From Salminus brasiliensis (taxonomy: Eukaryota; Chordata; Actinopteri; Characiformes; Bryconidae), in contig NC_132881.1 of the NCBI RefSeq assembly GCF_030463535.1, forward strand, positions 8,214,526-8,278,525: 64,000 nt of DNA. Reading direction: 5' to 3'. Every line of letters starts with the position of its first letter. Position 1 is the first letter of the stretch. A program made the translations under genes and the position numbers. Shown here in pieces: positions 37,553 through 53,300 of this stretch. Below the pieces are notes generated by a model. That model searched no databases. It was not told where the DNA came from and worked only from the letters and a program-made list of their open reading frames with translations.

Positions 37553-40500
37553 CACAGAGAAACTGCTTGTCAGGAACAGACAATAAAATAAGCAGAGAAG
37601 CAATAAGTAAATAAATTGACTTATGGACTAATGAAGCCAGACAGTGCCTACAGTAGATGGCACTACTTACCACTGTGCTCTAACACCAGGTGAGCTACAG
37701 GCCCCTCAACCATGCAGCACCTTGAGTGTATCCCAAGGTTGAACCGACTAGCTGATGCTTTGATGCTATGCTGAATAATTCTGAGGTGGTCTTCTTACTT
37801 CGTCATTATTGTATACACTATGTGCAATGGAACAGCTCCACTTGGAGCAAAACAGCCCTGCGGCATGCTGCTACCACCACCATGCTTAACAGTTCTTAAC
37901 GATTATTATATAGTGGTTTGGGGGTTAAATGACTCAACTTTACTTCTCCAACCATTTGGTGGTCATCTGACCATAAGTGTTTCCTCCAGAAGGCTTTTCC
38001 AGAAGAACCAGTTTCTTCTCAGCTGAGGGTGACCATGTAGGTCAATATCCCAATAACTTGCACTTGTGCATACAATTGTTTGAACTGTCTCTAAAAGGCA
38101 TTCATGACATGTGCAAATCTATGATCATCCTTCTGAGATCTGCACTGAGCTCATTAGACTTTCCCATTGTACTGTGTGCTGATCAAGCCTAAGAGTGCTG
38201 TCAAACAGACCCTTTGTATGTTGACACAGAGAAGCTACCAGCTGTAGTCCATCACGATCACTAACAACAAGTTGAGAGGCCTTGGTTTTAGCAAGTTAAA
38301 TGACATTTAACCTTCAGCACCATGAAATTCATACATTAACATTAACACTGGTTTTTGATAAGAATTCTTAAGATTGCTAGTTTTCAATGGCTTGGAAATA
38401 TGAGTAAACATCATTAACAGTTCAGCACAACTTACACAGTACATCAAACACTGACTGCATCCACCCAAATCTAAAAGCTATGGCTATAGATATAGATAAA
38501 GAAAGTATTATTATTAATGAGTAGCTCATTAGTTGAGTTTTTTGTTTGGAGTTTTGATCATGTAAAATAGCTTTTCTTGTTCTGACTTGTAATGGTGCCC
38601 AACCTGGTGTAGTGGGGAGCACTGGATGAAGTTTATGGGCGGTTCACTCTGCTTGCTCTTAAGTCGCAGCATGTTGTCGGTGTAGCCCCAGCTCAGAATG
38701 GCCGACCACTGAATGTCTGTACTGTGCATACTCCTGACACCTGAAAAACAGTGGGTTCGCATCAGTATAAGAGATTTATTATGATTATTAATTATTTTAC
38801 TTAGTATCATGTAGGTCTAGTAGGGGAACATATCAATATTGTACTGAAGTCATATAATACAATGTTTTGCAATACTCTATTCTCAAAAACACAATATCAA
38901 GTTTTAATTAAAAGGCTACATTCGTTTTGTGTTTCGTGTTTAAACCTCCGACTGCTGGATAGCAGCGTTGTACTCTCCAGATGCCACCATTCTGATTGTA
39001 TTATAAAATATTTCTTTAATAAAAACGTTTCTTTGACACATATGTCATGCATCTGATGGTGTGTTTGTTTTAATACTATGTCAGCTTTACTAAAATTTTA
39101 TAAAATAAATAAAATCCAAAAATGAACAAAATAATAAACAAAATCCGAAAGAAAAAGGACAGGTGACCTGACAAGTCACTCAGGTGAAATGCTGCACTTT
39201 TTGGTGAGCTTGGGGAGTTGCCCTTCCTCTTTGTTAAATAGAAGAAAATACATTTGAAAAGACTGCAATCTTTGTAAATGCCATGAGAACAGTGATTCTA
39301 CCAGGTATCATGACATGGTCTTGGATCAGCTATAAATTGTTAAAGGAAAGAGAGCATAATGCTATGGCAGCATGCGATGTAGTCAGGGAAGTTATAACTA
39401 ATATATGTTTATTTATTTTTATTTTTGTTATTATTATTATTATTATTTTAAGATCTGTTTAACTTGCTAACTGTATAAAAAAAACAAGTGTTCTGGGGCC
39501 AGTGTATCAAATATATATATATATATTTTATATTATATACATTAATACAATGTGTGTGTATGTGTGTATGTTTCCCCACCCTGCTCCTTGCTGTAGATCA
39601 TCATTAGGCAGAATTTGCGAGAGAGGCCACAGATGGCACGGGTGGGCAGAGCCAGCAGGGAGCCGAAGCGCTCTCCGTGGGGCTGGCTGAAACACACCAC
39701 TGGGTCGGGAGCACTGGGCGAGCCCACATATTCGCCCCATTTCAGACCCTTGATCCATGGCAGAGGACTCTGGGGGAGAGGGAGACAACAGAGAGTTACC
39801 AACAGTATAAAAGAAAAACAGGGGAGATGGATACTGCGTAATGGAAACCACCATCACTGTTAATAATCTGTTGTTTAAACCTGAAAATGTGCATCTTTAC
39901 ATCCATAATAACAAGGATGGAACCACACTTTCCCTACGGCAAGCCAGCGTTCGACTAGTCCTTGCAGTTTCCAATGCAAGCGTCTCGGCCATCATGGGAG
40001 AATGCCACCCGTCAGGGAGACTGAAGATACTTTCTTCCAAAGAACATGGAGTCAACTACCACATCTTTCTGAACTTCTGCCTACACACTACGCTCGAACA
40101 GCTCAACATGCTTGGAGAGAGCGCTCAACTGGTTCAGGCATGGCTTACATACTGACAGCGAGAGACAAACTCCCACACAGTGAGAAATTAGCCAAGTGTA
40201 CTGTCATGAGCCCCGGCCACAGACAGCGTATGGCACCAGCTGAACTGATCCTGATTCACTGTGAGGCTTTTAAATAAAGTCAAATATATAATATTGGGAT
40301 ATTAATAAATAAATACATGTTTATTGTAACTATTCCTGGATTATATATTAAAATGTAAATATTTATATTTTTAAATGACATTTTTAAAAAGATGTACATT
40401 AATAATTGATGTTATTTAGAACAGATCTTATGTAATCCTATAATATCATCTCAAACTATTTAACCTATTTAGACAATCACAAAATAAATAACTAAAAATA

Positions 40501-41298
40501 ATTAACAACAACAACAACAACAACAATGATAAGTATTATGTCAATAACTCTTAAAAAAAGCACCACCTGGAGTATTGACTGTTCTCATATTGTGGGAAAA
40601 TTAATAAATAAACTGCATTACACAATACATACACTAACACATAACCATGACTATGCTGTCACTCAGTACATCATTGAATGTGTGTGTGTTTGGAGTGTCA
40701 AGAGATCTACCGCACCGCAAAAACAATGTACTTTTATATATGGATATACACCTCATCCCCATCTCGAGGTGATTTGTTCCATTTCAAATCATCAATTTGT
40801 AGAGACAGAACAGAAACAAAATTAACTGGTCATTAATTAACTTTAAATTGCAATTAAAATTACATCCAATTACTTTTTTTATAAATGGAAACTTCTGCCA
40901 TTATAATAGTGTGGGCTTTGGTCTCACCGGGTAGACAATCTCTTTGGTCTGCTCACGGCTCTCCCTGAAGGCCAGCTGCACCAGAAGGCCCATAGCTGCA
41001 GGTAGCTCTCCCTCCATCATGAGTTTGGGTCCAGCCCGGCTGATGTGGGTGGCATTAAACAGCTGCCTGGGCGTCTGGCCATAAGTCTTGATCATGGTCT
41101 CCAAGGCCCGTCGCTGCACGGGGTCTTCCACCGCAGACACATCCATGCCAAAATACGTCTACAAAGCAAAACACAGGCTTTGAGAGTGCCTCTAGGATTT
41201 TGTTTCAACTTCATAACAAAAGGGGAGAGCAAAAAGTGTAAATGAGAATAACTGAAAAAAAAAAAAAAATAAAAAAAAAAAAAATAAAAAAAAATAAA

Positions 41299-41377
<79 letters not shown>

Positions 41378-44300
41378 AAACAAAGGCTCTAATAATGTTT
41401 GACTCTATGCGGGTTATGAGTGACATGGACATGCTCATAATAGAAGTGGAGAGCATTTGTCCAGGAAGTTAATATATAATAACATATATAATAACAGTCA
41501 GATGTCTTGTATGTTCATAAGATATACTATAAACAAATATAACCACTTCAAAACAAATCAAATAAAGCTTAAGCAGTTTATCTAGAGTACACACCCAAAT
41601 ATACCCTTTATATCAGTTACACAACCAATAGTGCGACTGCTCTGATTTCTGATAAGGCAATCAAGCTCTGCAGACCAGTAACAGAGGAAATGCTAATGTT
41701 AGCCATGCCTAAGCATGACCATTCCTTCCCTACTGGCTTTAAATAAACTAATAAAAGACAGAGACTGCACTGTATACAGTCAGTCAGAAGACAGTATTGT
41801 CATATTTCTGTGATTTTAAAAGGTGCATGTATTTGTCACTGTACACTGTACAGCGAAATGTGTCCTCCGCATTTAACCCATCTGGAAGTGAACACACACT
41901 CACACACACACATGTGTGTTAGGGGCGGTGAGTACACACACACACCCAGAGCGGTGGGCAGCCAACTCCAGCGCCCGGGGAGCAGAGAGGGTAATGGGCC
42001 TTGCTCAAGGGCCCAACAGTGGCAGCTTGCCGAGCCCGGGAATCGAACCCACAACCCTGTTATCGATAACCCGGCGCTCTAACCGCTGAGCCACCACTGC
42101 CCCAGCCACCACTGCCCCAGCACTGTTTACTGTAGGTGAGTTAGCCAGCATGCTAATCGCTAACTTAACTATTTAGCTGAGAGGAGCTGGCACACTAATC
42201 ACCCACCCAAGTAAGCTAACATTAGTGCAAAATGTTGTCTGATGACTGGTAAAAACATCTTCTTAATGTCAGTAATAACCACATCACCAGACCTACAGAC
42301 AGCTGAAAGGGGTTTGGTTAGAAAATGTTCATAGATACATAGCATGTACAGTTTTCAAATGAAAGGAGACCCGTGAGCTGTGAGAAAACGAACCGCTGGA
42401 TGGAAAACGTTGATGGCATGGATGGCAGCCTTGCCCTTCTGCTTAAGGCCAAAGACCAGATCGATCCACTGGCAGAGCGTCTGCGACACCTGGTCTGATT
42501 CCAGAGCCTGCCTGTGGATCAAGATGAAGAGCCGGGGGTCGTTTCTGGCCCAGGGAGGCAGGTTCACATGGTTCACCCGTTCACTGTTTTGACGAACCCC
42601 AAAGTCAAAACCTGGAAGAACATATGATGAATATGAGAGCGTGGACACAATATCTTCGCTTAGGAGATATTTTCATTTCATCTTCAAAACGTCTTCAACA
42701 AAAGTGTTAGATTTTAGACTTAAATAGGTTTAATGCAAAACCTGTAATGTAAAATGTTGCAATAAACTAATATATCTACTCAGGAATGTTCTAAAGAAAA
42801 AATAATTACCCTAAAAATTGTAAGCAGGGATGATGACAAATTACAACGGTTACAACAAATATTCAGTTGAATTGAACATTTACATTTAAGGCATTTAGCA
42901 GACGCTCTTATCCAGAACACCTTAGAAAATACCCTTAGCTAGTTTGTATCAGCTAGGATCCAAACCTTCAATACTGAAAGACGTTGGTTGTACAGTTGGT
43001 AACAGGAAATTATTGCTTAATGCATGCCTATTTATAATGATCTTCAAATAGATTTTAATTAAATATTAAGAGCACCAAGTATATCTGAAATCTAAGTGAA
43101 AAACAAAGAGCTGAATGCTGTAAACTCAGAGCAGGAAATAGTAACTGTGCAGAATCCAACAGAATGCAGAGTGCAGAACTTGGTTTTTAAATGCTCCTAA
43201 AAAAAAAAAAAATGAAGCATGTTGCAGACAATAGCTGTGTCCCAACTGCATAATACACACTAATCCTATAAGATATATTATTCGTCATAGTGTGGGTTTG
43301 GAAGCAGCTTCTCCCTTCTGTTTCACATTTCACTGTGGGATAATGGTGTTCATCGTAACCACACGCAAAAACAGTCTTGATTTATACTACATATTACAGA
43401 CTCAAAAAACAGTATTACTAATCAGTATGCAATTGGGACACGCCCCAATGTGGGGTTTTCTATAGTTGTCTTGGAAAATTGCCATTAGATTAGATGTTGT
43501 ATGCTTGCAGAATGTTGAGATGTTGAGGGCTTGTAGAAATTTTTAAAGCTTGTCTGAAAACCATACGTGTCTTAAAAGAAATACCTTCTCTGTTGACCAA
43601 AAACTCAGGCAGGTAGAAGAACTCTGGGATGAGCTCCTTAACGTCGGTCATCGACTCGTAGGAGGACAGTCTCCAAGTGGTGTTCATGGAGTGGAAGGTT
43701 CGGTCGGGAATATCAAAGCTCTGGTCTACATGGATCAGACACAAATGGCATTTTTTGATGGTACTTTTGTTAACATGAATAACCCCTCCTTGGGAAGAAA
43801 AGGACATTAAGGTATAAAAGAATAGAGAGAGGGAAAGGGGAAATACATATGATACAAAAGGTTGAAGCAGCTTTTAAAGCCTAATGCATTCTGCTCCAGA
43901 CTTCAGAACACCCTGTTCACTTCAGAGCAGCCTTTTAAAGCATCGCGTCTACGGCCTGTTTGAAGATCGGCTGCCTAGGAAATGCAGGTGCTGCTCAACA
44001 TTATGCAGAATGTTAATTGTGAACACTGGATGGTAGAAAAAGAGCCCCCCCCCCCCTTTTCAATATGCTGCACCTGCTCAACCTCTCAGACTGTGGAATT
44101 CTACATTAGAGCTTAAGATCACCTTGGTATGCCAGGAACATTTTGGTGAAGGGCGGCATCCTGACCAGGAAATGAAGGACTGTACCACTGTTGGAGTAAT
44201 GAGAACCGTAGTGGTAAGGCTGCACAGGTGGCATGGGATCGTCCTCACGGGCACCCTTCTTATACTCCTCTTCCAAGTACTACAATAGCAGACAGAGATG

Positions 44301-47300
44301 CAGAATTAAGATAGATAATGTTAATAAGAACTACACATTTACATGCAAAAACAAACAAACAAACAAAAATAAAAGACAATTACCCTGTAGTTGTCCACAT
44401 ATCTGTCCTCTTTCTCTTTGGATTGTACAGCAATTGGTTTGCTGAGGTTTCTGCCATAAAGAAAAAAGAAAGGTATAAAGAGTATGAGCAATAAATCACT
44501 GCCACATTTCCACTTCGCAACTGCTGCCATCACTGCCATCATCCATCATCTGCCTTAACCTGTAGCTTTAGGAAAGTTTGGATATGTTTCACTCTAAACG
44601 GAAAGGTTTTTGTCTTATCTAGACACAGGAGCACAACATGTGGGTTTGGATGTTAATTAAGTATGGTCTTCACCTAACTATTAAATTACTACAAATGAAA
44701 ATCCCTTGAGCCTCATTTTTCCTTTGTAGTTTATTTTCTTAATTCTAAATGTTCTTCTATTTACTTTATTTTATTACTATGCTTTCTTTTTCCATCTAAT
44801 CCTTATTAGATTACCCATCTTATCCTTAACTGTACTTCATTTTTGTCCTATTCTGTAATTGTTTTAAAATTCAATAAATGGTTAACCTCATAAATAAATA
44901 AATAAAGGAGATCTGCCATTACCTTCAAGTTTCTTACTCAACAGCCATTTTCCCTCTTCAATTTTTAATTCCACATTAAATGGTTACATTTAGTATTAAT
45001 AATAATGTGTAATGGAGTTGTTGCTCAACCTCATAAGTTTCATTTCCATTCAGAACTTCAGACAGATGTTATTATATAACCATTTCAAAATTCAAAAACA
45101 ACTTAAACAGCATCGTCTCTGCAGTTATCCTCACAGTCAGCGGAGTGTAAAGTGTGAAGTTTTGCTAAAAGCTTTCGTTTGTTTCAGTATATGGAAAATT
45201 TAAAACGTTTTATTCCTGTAAAGGATATGCTACCGTATCATCAGTGAACATTTTGTTGCTGTCTAATAAAAAAAAAACATGCATCTCCAGAAGGGTGACT
45301 TTACAGGATAAAGCGAAATAGTGCTTAACTTTGAATGGAAGTCAATGTAAAAGTAGAGTTTTGTAACGCAATAAAGCATTTGTTTCGGTACAGTGTACAG
45401 AGCATCTACAGGGTCCAAACGATGGATAAAACAAAAACAGAAAGCAATAATATAGGTTTGCTACATCTAAAAATACTATAAAAACAATCTATATTAAGAA
45501 TGCATAGAAAATGCGTGTAAAATGTCACACATTCAGTGGAAAGTGTTATTATGGGGACTGTGATGAGTAATGTGGGAATAGGATGAAGGTGGTGTTAAAG
45601 AAGAAGTTGGAGATGCTTTTAACAGTCAGATTTCCCCTTCAACCACATGGTCTTTTACCTGTAGATGTTTGGGTCCTGCAGGTCCAGGGTCTCACTGATG
45701 TAGTCTCTCAGGATGAAAGGAAACACGGGGTATTGCATCAGGTCGTTGAAAGAGCGCCCTGCGTGCTTGTTGAGATGGGTAAGGTACTCAAAATTGGTGA
45801 TTTGGCTGGAGCCCCACAGCTGCGTGAGGGCACTGATGTTGTCGTACTCCAGCAAATTAGGCAGCTCAGATGTGAGAATGTTGTGGTAGACGTCGTCACG
45901 GAACTGAGGCAGAGAAGAGCGCATGGGAAAAGACAGCAGGAGACACAAACGGTGAAGAATAAGCAGTGGATGGAATGTCAAGGACAACAATGTCAGTTTA
46001 ATTACAGAAAATAATATGATTATAATCATAATATAATGAAAGCAAATTATCTATAGATTATTTTGATAATGAATACAAAAGAATACACTATATGGACATA
46101 AGTATTGGGACCTGCTCACTGTTTCTTCTAAAATCACTGGAAGCTATTAAAGAGAGAGTATATCCCGCTTTTTTTGGAGTAACTATCTCTACTGTACATG
46201 GAAGGCTTTCTATTAGATTTTGGAACACTGCTGTGAGGATTTGATTAATTGGTGGTTTTACCCTTCAAGCCCACACCTGGCAATAGGGCCATGTTAATCT
46301 GCTCCAGTGAGTTCTATTCCACTGGCAGTACTTCTCTACAGGGCCTAGACAAGCTGATTGTATGCATTTGCACATCTGTGTCAGCAATGGGTGCAGCTTA
46401 AAGTAGCTGAATGCATCCATTAGAAGGGTGTCCACAAACATTTGGACATGTAGTGTTTAAAGTGCGCCTATGAGGCCTTGTTGTGCCCATGTATCATTGA
46501 AAGCACCATATTTATTCATCAGGGCTTCACATAGAGCTTGGTAAGCCTTCATGTACATACTTGCTGGTTGCTCTGAGCAGACAGTCAATGAGCAGCAGTT
46601 ACCTTTGTGTTGTCAAAGGCCAGAAGCAGAGTTCGACCATTAGTGAGGAAGATTTCCACAGCGTTGTCTCGGAGCTGCCACCAGCGCTTATGCACCTCCT
46701 TTATCTCCTCATACGTCCAGCAGAAGGATGCAGGCTCCGTCTCGCCATGCGGGGTCTGCTGAAATAAAAAGACCTTTTAGCTTGAGAGAATCATATGCGG
46801 ACACACAGAAACAGCCACGATTCGCTACCGAGCTAACCTGGCTGTCGTTGGCCTCAGCTGCATTGTCTTCCACAAAGTACATCCCTGATTTCCCTGCGGA
46901 TGCACAAAAAACACAGCAGAACGTTGGGGACATCACTGCAAACAGTGCTGTGCATCACTGAAAATAGCAATATTTTATCTGCTCTTTTATTCAATCTTAC
47001 CCAGCAGCAATTCTCCTGCAGTTTCTCTAGAGGGTGCTACGCTTACGCACCGCCGCGTAAACCTTAAGCAACAGACATAAGAGACAAACAGCAGGTCTGA
47101 GAATTCTCTGGGTTAAAAGAAAATACATTATAGTAAAAGTCTGCCCTTGTTTTCCAGCTACCAACAGCAGTAGATCAGCTGTAGTGCTAAACCCATTAAG
47201 GCACTAGTTACACCAGTATCAACAGTAGTGATGAGCCGACACGAGAGCATGTAGTCTACTTGTAGCCTAATTACTACCAAACATAGCAGATGCTCTTATC

Positions 47301-50300
47301 TAGAGTGAATAACAACTGCTACATGTTACAGAGGTGTAACATGAATGCAGAGCTAGGAGTCAGCTGACAATGGTGGTAATATAGTCTCTGTACCTGATAG
47401 GCTCACTTGTGGCTTTATCCTTCACGGTGGAGGAGAATGACGAATGGGTCTTGTCTTCAAACAAGAAGGCCAGTGGGGCTTTGACAGTGCCTGTTTAGGA
47501 AGTAGTGGTCAGAAGTCAGCTGAATCACACGGATAAATGTTCACTTGTGCTAATATTAGATAAGACAGATTAAACAGACAAAATTGAGGGTTTCTGTCCC
47601 TTAATGTTTTGTAATCATTATGTGTGTATGTTTTGTAGTCATTATGTAGGGACATGGAGCACACCCTCTTGTTTGTGGCGGTCCTTGAGGAGGTATTTAT
47701 TAGGGATGGTGAGGTAGCAGCGCTGCAGCCGCCTGCGCTCCCTGTTGGGCCCCTCAGTGGGATCCAGCTGCCATGAAGTGGGGTAAGACGACTGGTCATA
47801 CCACACCGCCCTGAATGAACATACACAGACACAAGTAACACAAGTAAGTTAACATAAGCTACATGTACAGATCTTGAAATGAAGAGATGCACAGTCAGCT
47901 GCTAATTAACACTTGTTCTATTTATTTTTTTAATATAATAGGAACAATATTTTTGATATAAATTACACCATAACCAGCTTGTGTTGTTTTCATGTGGTCT
48001 GAAACGGAATAACATTATATATATACATTATATATATAACATTATATATAACTTCCAAGGTCATAAATCCAATGATGATAATGTGACTTAAAATGCAGAA
48101 TTATTGGTATGTCCTGCTCCTAGATTTCCCTTGTAGTCGTGAAGCATTAAGCCTGGTGGAGGCGCTGTTCTCCCTATTGCTCATCTGTGTAGGATTAACA
48201 TGATTCTGAAGTTATTTCAACATAGAAATGCTACAGCATTAAACATTTAACACTCAAGGTTGTGCTCCTCAGGAAAAGGTCTCTAGGACCTCTTGACAGT
48301 CTTGGCACTTCACATTAATATGTGCAGAAGATGATGTAAAAGCATACAGGTGCTGACCGGTCATGGGTGAGCTGTTGCACTAGCTCTTGCCAGTGGCGAC
48401 TCGCACTCAGGTCAGTTTTGTAGAGGCCTCGGATGTGCTGGATAACTTTCTTCCTCTCCATTCCCTGTCTCAGGGAGATATTCTGAGTGATGTCGGCTGC
48501 AATCTTAGAAATGTCCTTCGATTTGCCATCTAGCCTCTGCATTAGACTGAGGAGAGAGAGAGAGCATCACCGTTTGCAAAAATATGGATTATAAACAAGG
48601 GTAAACAAAGGCATTGACATGTTGTGTTTACAGGTGAGTGGTTGTACATGTTCACATGCAAATGCACCCCCCCACTAAACAAACTGCTTGTCAGTATTTC
48701 TTAAAGGAATTTAACTTACATTTTCTGGGCGCTGACCAATTTCTTCTCCCATGCACCTCTGTTTGTTCTTCCCTCAGACTCATATTTGAGCTGCTCCTTT
48801 AAAAAGAAAGAAAGGCAAGACATACTGGTTAAATATTAAAACTGGGTAGAGAGCTCGCAATTGATTTGTAGGTGAGCAGCTTATTTTACACAGTGGTAAA
48901 TATGAATGACAAGACGGAAGCAAAAGTGTTATATTCAGCTCCCTGCCAGGTCCCATGAGGGGGCCCTTCTACCCTTATGAGTCAGACAGTATACCCTGCT
49001 TGAGAAGTAAAACGTGCAATAAAATGTGGCTGACCTCCTTGATTGCTTTAAGGAGGTCCGGCTTGGGCGGGGCATTGGGTGGGATGCAGCGATGGCCGCA
49101 CAGCTTCAGCGAGGTCATAAATGTATTTGCAGCAGCCTGCTCTTCTTTAGTGAGACTGTCTTTGTGGTCATGTAGCATCTCATACAGGTAGAGAGCCAGC
49201 TTGGGTCCATGCTAATAAAAAATTCAAGATTATAGTCATTGAAGTATAAAATTCACAAGTCAACAGTATCCACCTTATTTTCCATTAAACCATAAAGAGA
49301 GCATTTTTGTTTTTGTTAAAATCTCAGTACAAGCATACAGTAAGTACTAGAATATGCTCAGAGGGTGTCACAACAACTGGAAGAAGAGGTGGTTAAGAAC
49401 TGGGGGGACTAAAACATCCACCCAAAAGTCCAATTGTCTGCTAAAAAAGCAACACCAGAACATCGTTACCTGGAAAAAGGCTAAGTTATAAAGCTTTGGT
49501 AAGGCAGATGTGCCTGGTGCTTGTAAGGCTCTTAGCTTAGGTTACCGGCTTCCCCCTCCACAAAATGGTAAGAATAGATGTATGGACGTTTGGGTGGATG
49601 TTTTCAATTATTTATAAATGTAAATAAAAAAATAGGACTCGCTGGAGCACATAAACATGAACCTAATGCAAGGCGTGGGCTAGAAGAGTATTGAGTGTTC
49701 CTTGGAATGACCATGCTCCATCCAGTACTTTTGAGATGAGCTTGGGAGGTTGGGAATGAGGCAGGGTGGTTATCATCCAACATTCCGACCCCACTAAAGT
49801 TGTCACTCATCACTGAATGCTCCAACATCTAGTAAAAAAAGCCTTCGTTGGACAGCAGAAAGTAGAAGAAACTTTATTTCCTGATTCCCTTGATTTCAGA
49901 AGAAACAACAAATGAGCAGGTGTCTCAATACATTTGTCCAAACATTGTACCACAAGCCAATATGCCATGTAAGTGAAGAGGATATAGGTGTGTGATGAGA
50001 AGGACAAAGTAACTAAAATGGAAACAGATAGAGAAGAGGCAAGAAACAGAAGCAAGAGACAGGATCTTGCTGCTATGGAAACTGCAGGAGCTTGTAAGGA
50101 TCATTAAGACATCTATGTGGGTTATTTACTGTATGTCAGGTTGAGCCTAGGCAGCTGCTGACTACTGCATATACATCAGAACCACCACAAACAGCTCAAC
50201 TCTTTGATCAAATTCACAGCTCTAATAACTGTCAGCATTGAAACAAAATCCCAGAGACATCCTTATTCCTCTCTGTTGTGTACAGGGAATGACTGAAGTT

Positions 50301-53300
50301 CTTGCAGCAGTGGCATGACGCAGGTCATGTCAAGCAAAAAAAAGAGGGCACATTTTGCCATATGTTAAATACGATATGTGCTGCATGTTCTAGCACAAGC
50401 ATTTGGGGGAGGTTTGTGGAAAACACAGAGGGTGGAGATATTGTAAGTGTGGCTGATTTCATATTCCTTTTGATTTACCAAAGTAGCTCTGACAACTAGC
50501 TACAGTCAGTTCACATGGAATTTTCTCCGTTTCACATAACCAGGTAACCATTCTGTGTGTTAATGGGTGACTTCCATTAGCAATGACAGCAGTCAAAGCG
50601 ATTAGACAGAGATACAAGTCCTAAATGTGTGATAAAGGAATAGCGGTCAACAGAATAACACATCCTGGCTCTTAGTGCCTCTTAGATGTATGTACATTAA
50701 TTGAGAGTACATTTTGGCTTGAAATCCATGAATCCATTTCCCCCCAATTTAATTCAGTAAAATGGAAAAGAACATGACAAAGAAATCTCCATCACTGTGC
50801 TTTAATCTTTGTCCCGATCTTGTCACTCTATTTCCCCTCACAAGCATAGCTTAATTAGTAGGTGGTTCTATGCTCAATTTATGTGATTAGCTCCAGCCTT
50901 GGTGAACTGAACTGTTCATTTCTGATGCATTCTGAGAGCATACTGGACATACCAAGACAAATTAACCTGACTTCAGTGACAGTGTCATACACTACATGGA
51001 CAAAGGTATTGAGACATCTGCTCATTTATGTAATTCTTTTGATCAGTACTGGATGAAGCTCTATCATTGCAGAGAACACAGTTCCACTATTAGACAGCTC
51101 AATGCTCCTCCTCCATTCCTCGAGCCCACGCCTGGCATTCAGAAATTCAGAAGGGAGTAGACACTATTTCACAGCACTGTGCATCCGAAAAAGCCAATGT
51201 GCTGTGATACCTGATGGCTCACCTCCAGGCCGGGGCTAAGGCTCTCTCTCAGGATGTCTGGGTGGTTCTGCTCATTGACGAACTCAAGGGCCTCCTTCCT
51301 GTCCTCCAAAGGAAGGGAAGGACTGAGGGTGTGCACCAGGAGGCGTCCGATCTGGACCCTGAACGTGTCTCGACAAGACCAGAGAATGCGCCGCCACTGC
51401 TGTCGTGGAGCTCCACCACGACCTCCACTGCCCTGCAGGATGAAAAGGCGGGCAGACTGCAGAGTTCGAGGGTTTGAATTGGCCTTTGGTCTGGGCAGTA
51501 GATCGGCACCAGCCGATCGGCACCACCACGACTTCAGTATTTATGCACTAATAGCACTATCAACAATCACCAGCTACTACAATTACAGATTTACCTCTTA
51601 TAGACTTTTTTCTATTTAACGCTAAAACTAAAGCCTCAAGACTCTCAATGAGAGCATAGACAATTTTTGGTTTTACCCACTTCAGAAAATAATAATTCAT
51701 TGCTGACCAGATACAATAAGAACGTATGGAGCCACCAAAATGCAACATGTGCACCAGATGAAACTAGATGAATTAGAATAAATGCAAAATGTATTAAACA
51801 CATGTGTCAAGATTCATCAACGTGCTTTGTGTCACTAACCAGGCCAATCTTTATGCCGTCCATCATAAGCTTTAAGAGGTCCTTCTGGAAGCACCTCATA
51901 TTAGCCAGTGGAAACTGAGCTGGAGGGGTGAAGACGTTCTCTTCTAAGACCGGCTCACCAGGTAAGGGCGTGGTCACCATGTGATCAGGAGACTCCGGAA
52001 AGTTCAGGAGGTCAAAAAAGTCCTTACTATTGTCTGTAGAATAATAATAAAGCATACACATTCAAATCTTGACAATTAAACACTTAAACATTAAATAAAT
52101 GAATTAAATGCAGCTGAAAATAGACCGCAGGTTTCATCATGTTTACGTAAAAGCTGAAAAAGTTGGCTGCATTATTGACAGGTTACCATAATATATTATT
52201 CTGTTGACGGCCAGGACCACAAGCCTCTGTAGCCTCTGTATGAATTCAGTCTCGCTGGCTCTGATGGGATTCTCTTGGCTCATCCGTCGCTGCATCATCT
52301 GGGTGAGCTCATCACTTGCCACCGAGCGCATCCGCATCAGCAAAGAATCAGACTGCATTAAGGAAAACCTCCGCTGGCCTGGGACCGACAGACACATTTG
52401 GAAGAAATAAACAAACAACGAAACGGTAAACTGATGAAGTCAGTTGACAGTGGTGAGGATAAGGATTTCTGTTTGTTTTATTAAGGGTAGATGATGAATA
52501 TTTAAGGCATCCAAAACAAATTGTAGATTTATCAGGATTTTACTGTTAGTTTTTTTTGTCTTAGACAAACATACGCATTCCATCACACAACTCCTCAGTT
52601 TCCTCAGTATCAATGCCTTTCTCTGCCCTTAATTAGTGATGTGCATTCTCACAAAATAGGGAGGGGGAAGAAAGAAGAACAAGGCGGAGAAGAAGAAGAA
52701 TAAACAACAAAGATTGAGGACACCGAAAAAATGATAGTAAGAAAAAAATGGAGGCAAATTAGAAGAAAATGAGAAGAAGGGAGAGGATGTGTAGAAGAAG
52801 AATAACAAGAAAGAGAAGGAACAGGAGAGGAAGAACAAGAGGAAGAACAAAAAGGAGACAAGAAGAAGCAGCATACTGAGGAGTAGCCACTGCAACCAGA
52901 GGCTGCACCTTCAGATGAGCTAATGAGCCAACACCATCATTAGCTAACTCTAAATCTAACCTGACAACTACTTGTGGTCCTTTGTCCTCACTGGATGTGC
53001 AAAAACATTAGTTTCTTGAAGTTCCAGAACTCCTGTTAGCTGACTGCACTTCAATGAATTGCTGTTGGCCTGCATTTTTCAGTGATGCAACATCACCAAT
53101 ATCCAAGTAGCGATTTCAGCATTTAAATACTGGCCAATAAAACTGGAATAGTGTAGTATATGATCATCCATGCACACCCTAGTCATAACATGCATCAAAC
53201 AAAAATCATCAAAACCAAGTTCCAAGACTTAGTAATCACACACACACTGAGGCACCAGTAATCGGTTTGTATACTGGGCAAAGTAGAAGAGCAATCATGC

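Noticed and set aside
43550..43810. Plus-strand ORF opposite lyst exon 22
   Set aside because: Antisense shadow of a conserved BEACH exon; no independent support.
52649..52895. Phe/Leu/Ser-rich minus-strand ORFs
   Set aside because: Produced by the GAA-type purine tract; they look like a membrane protein only because of composition.
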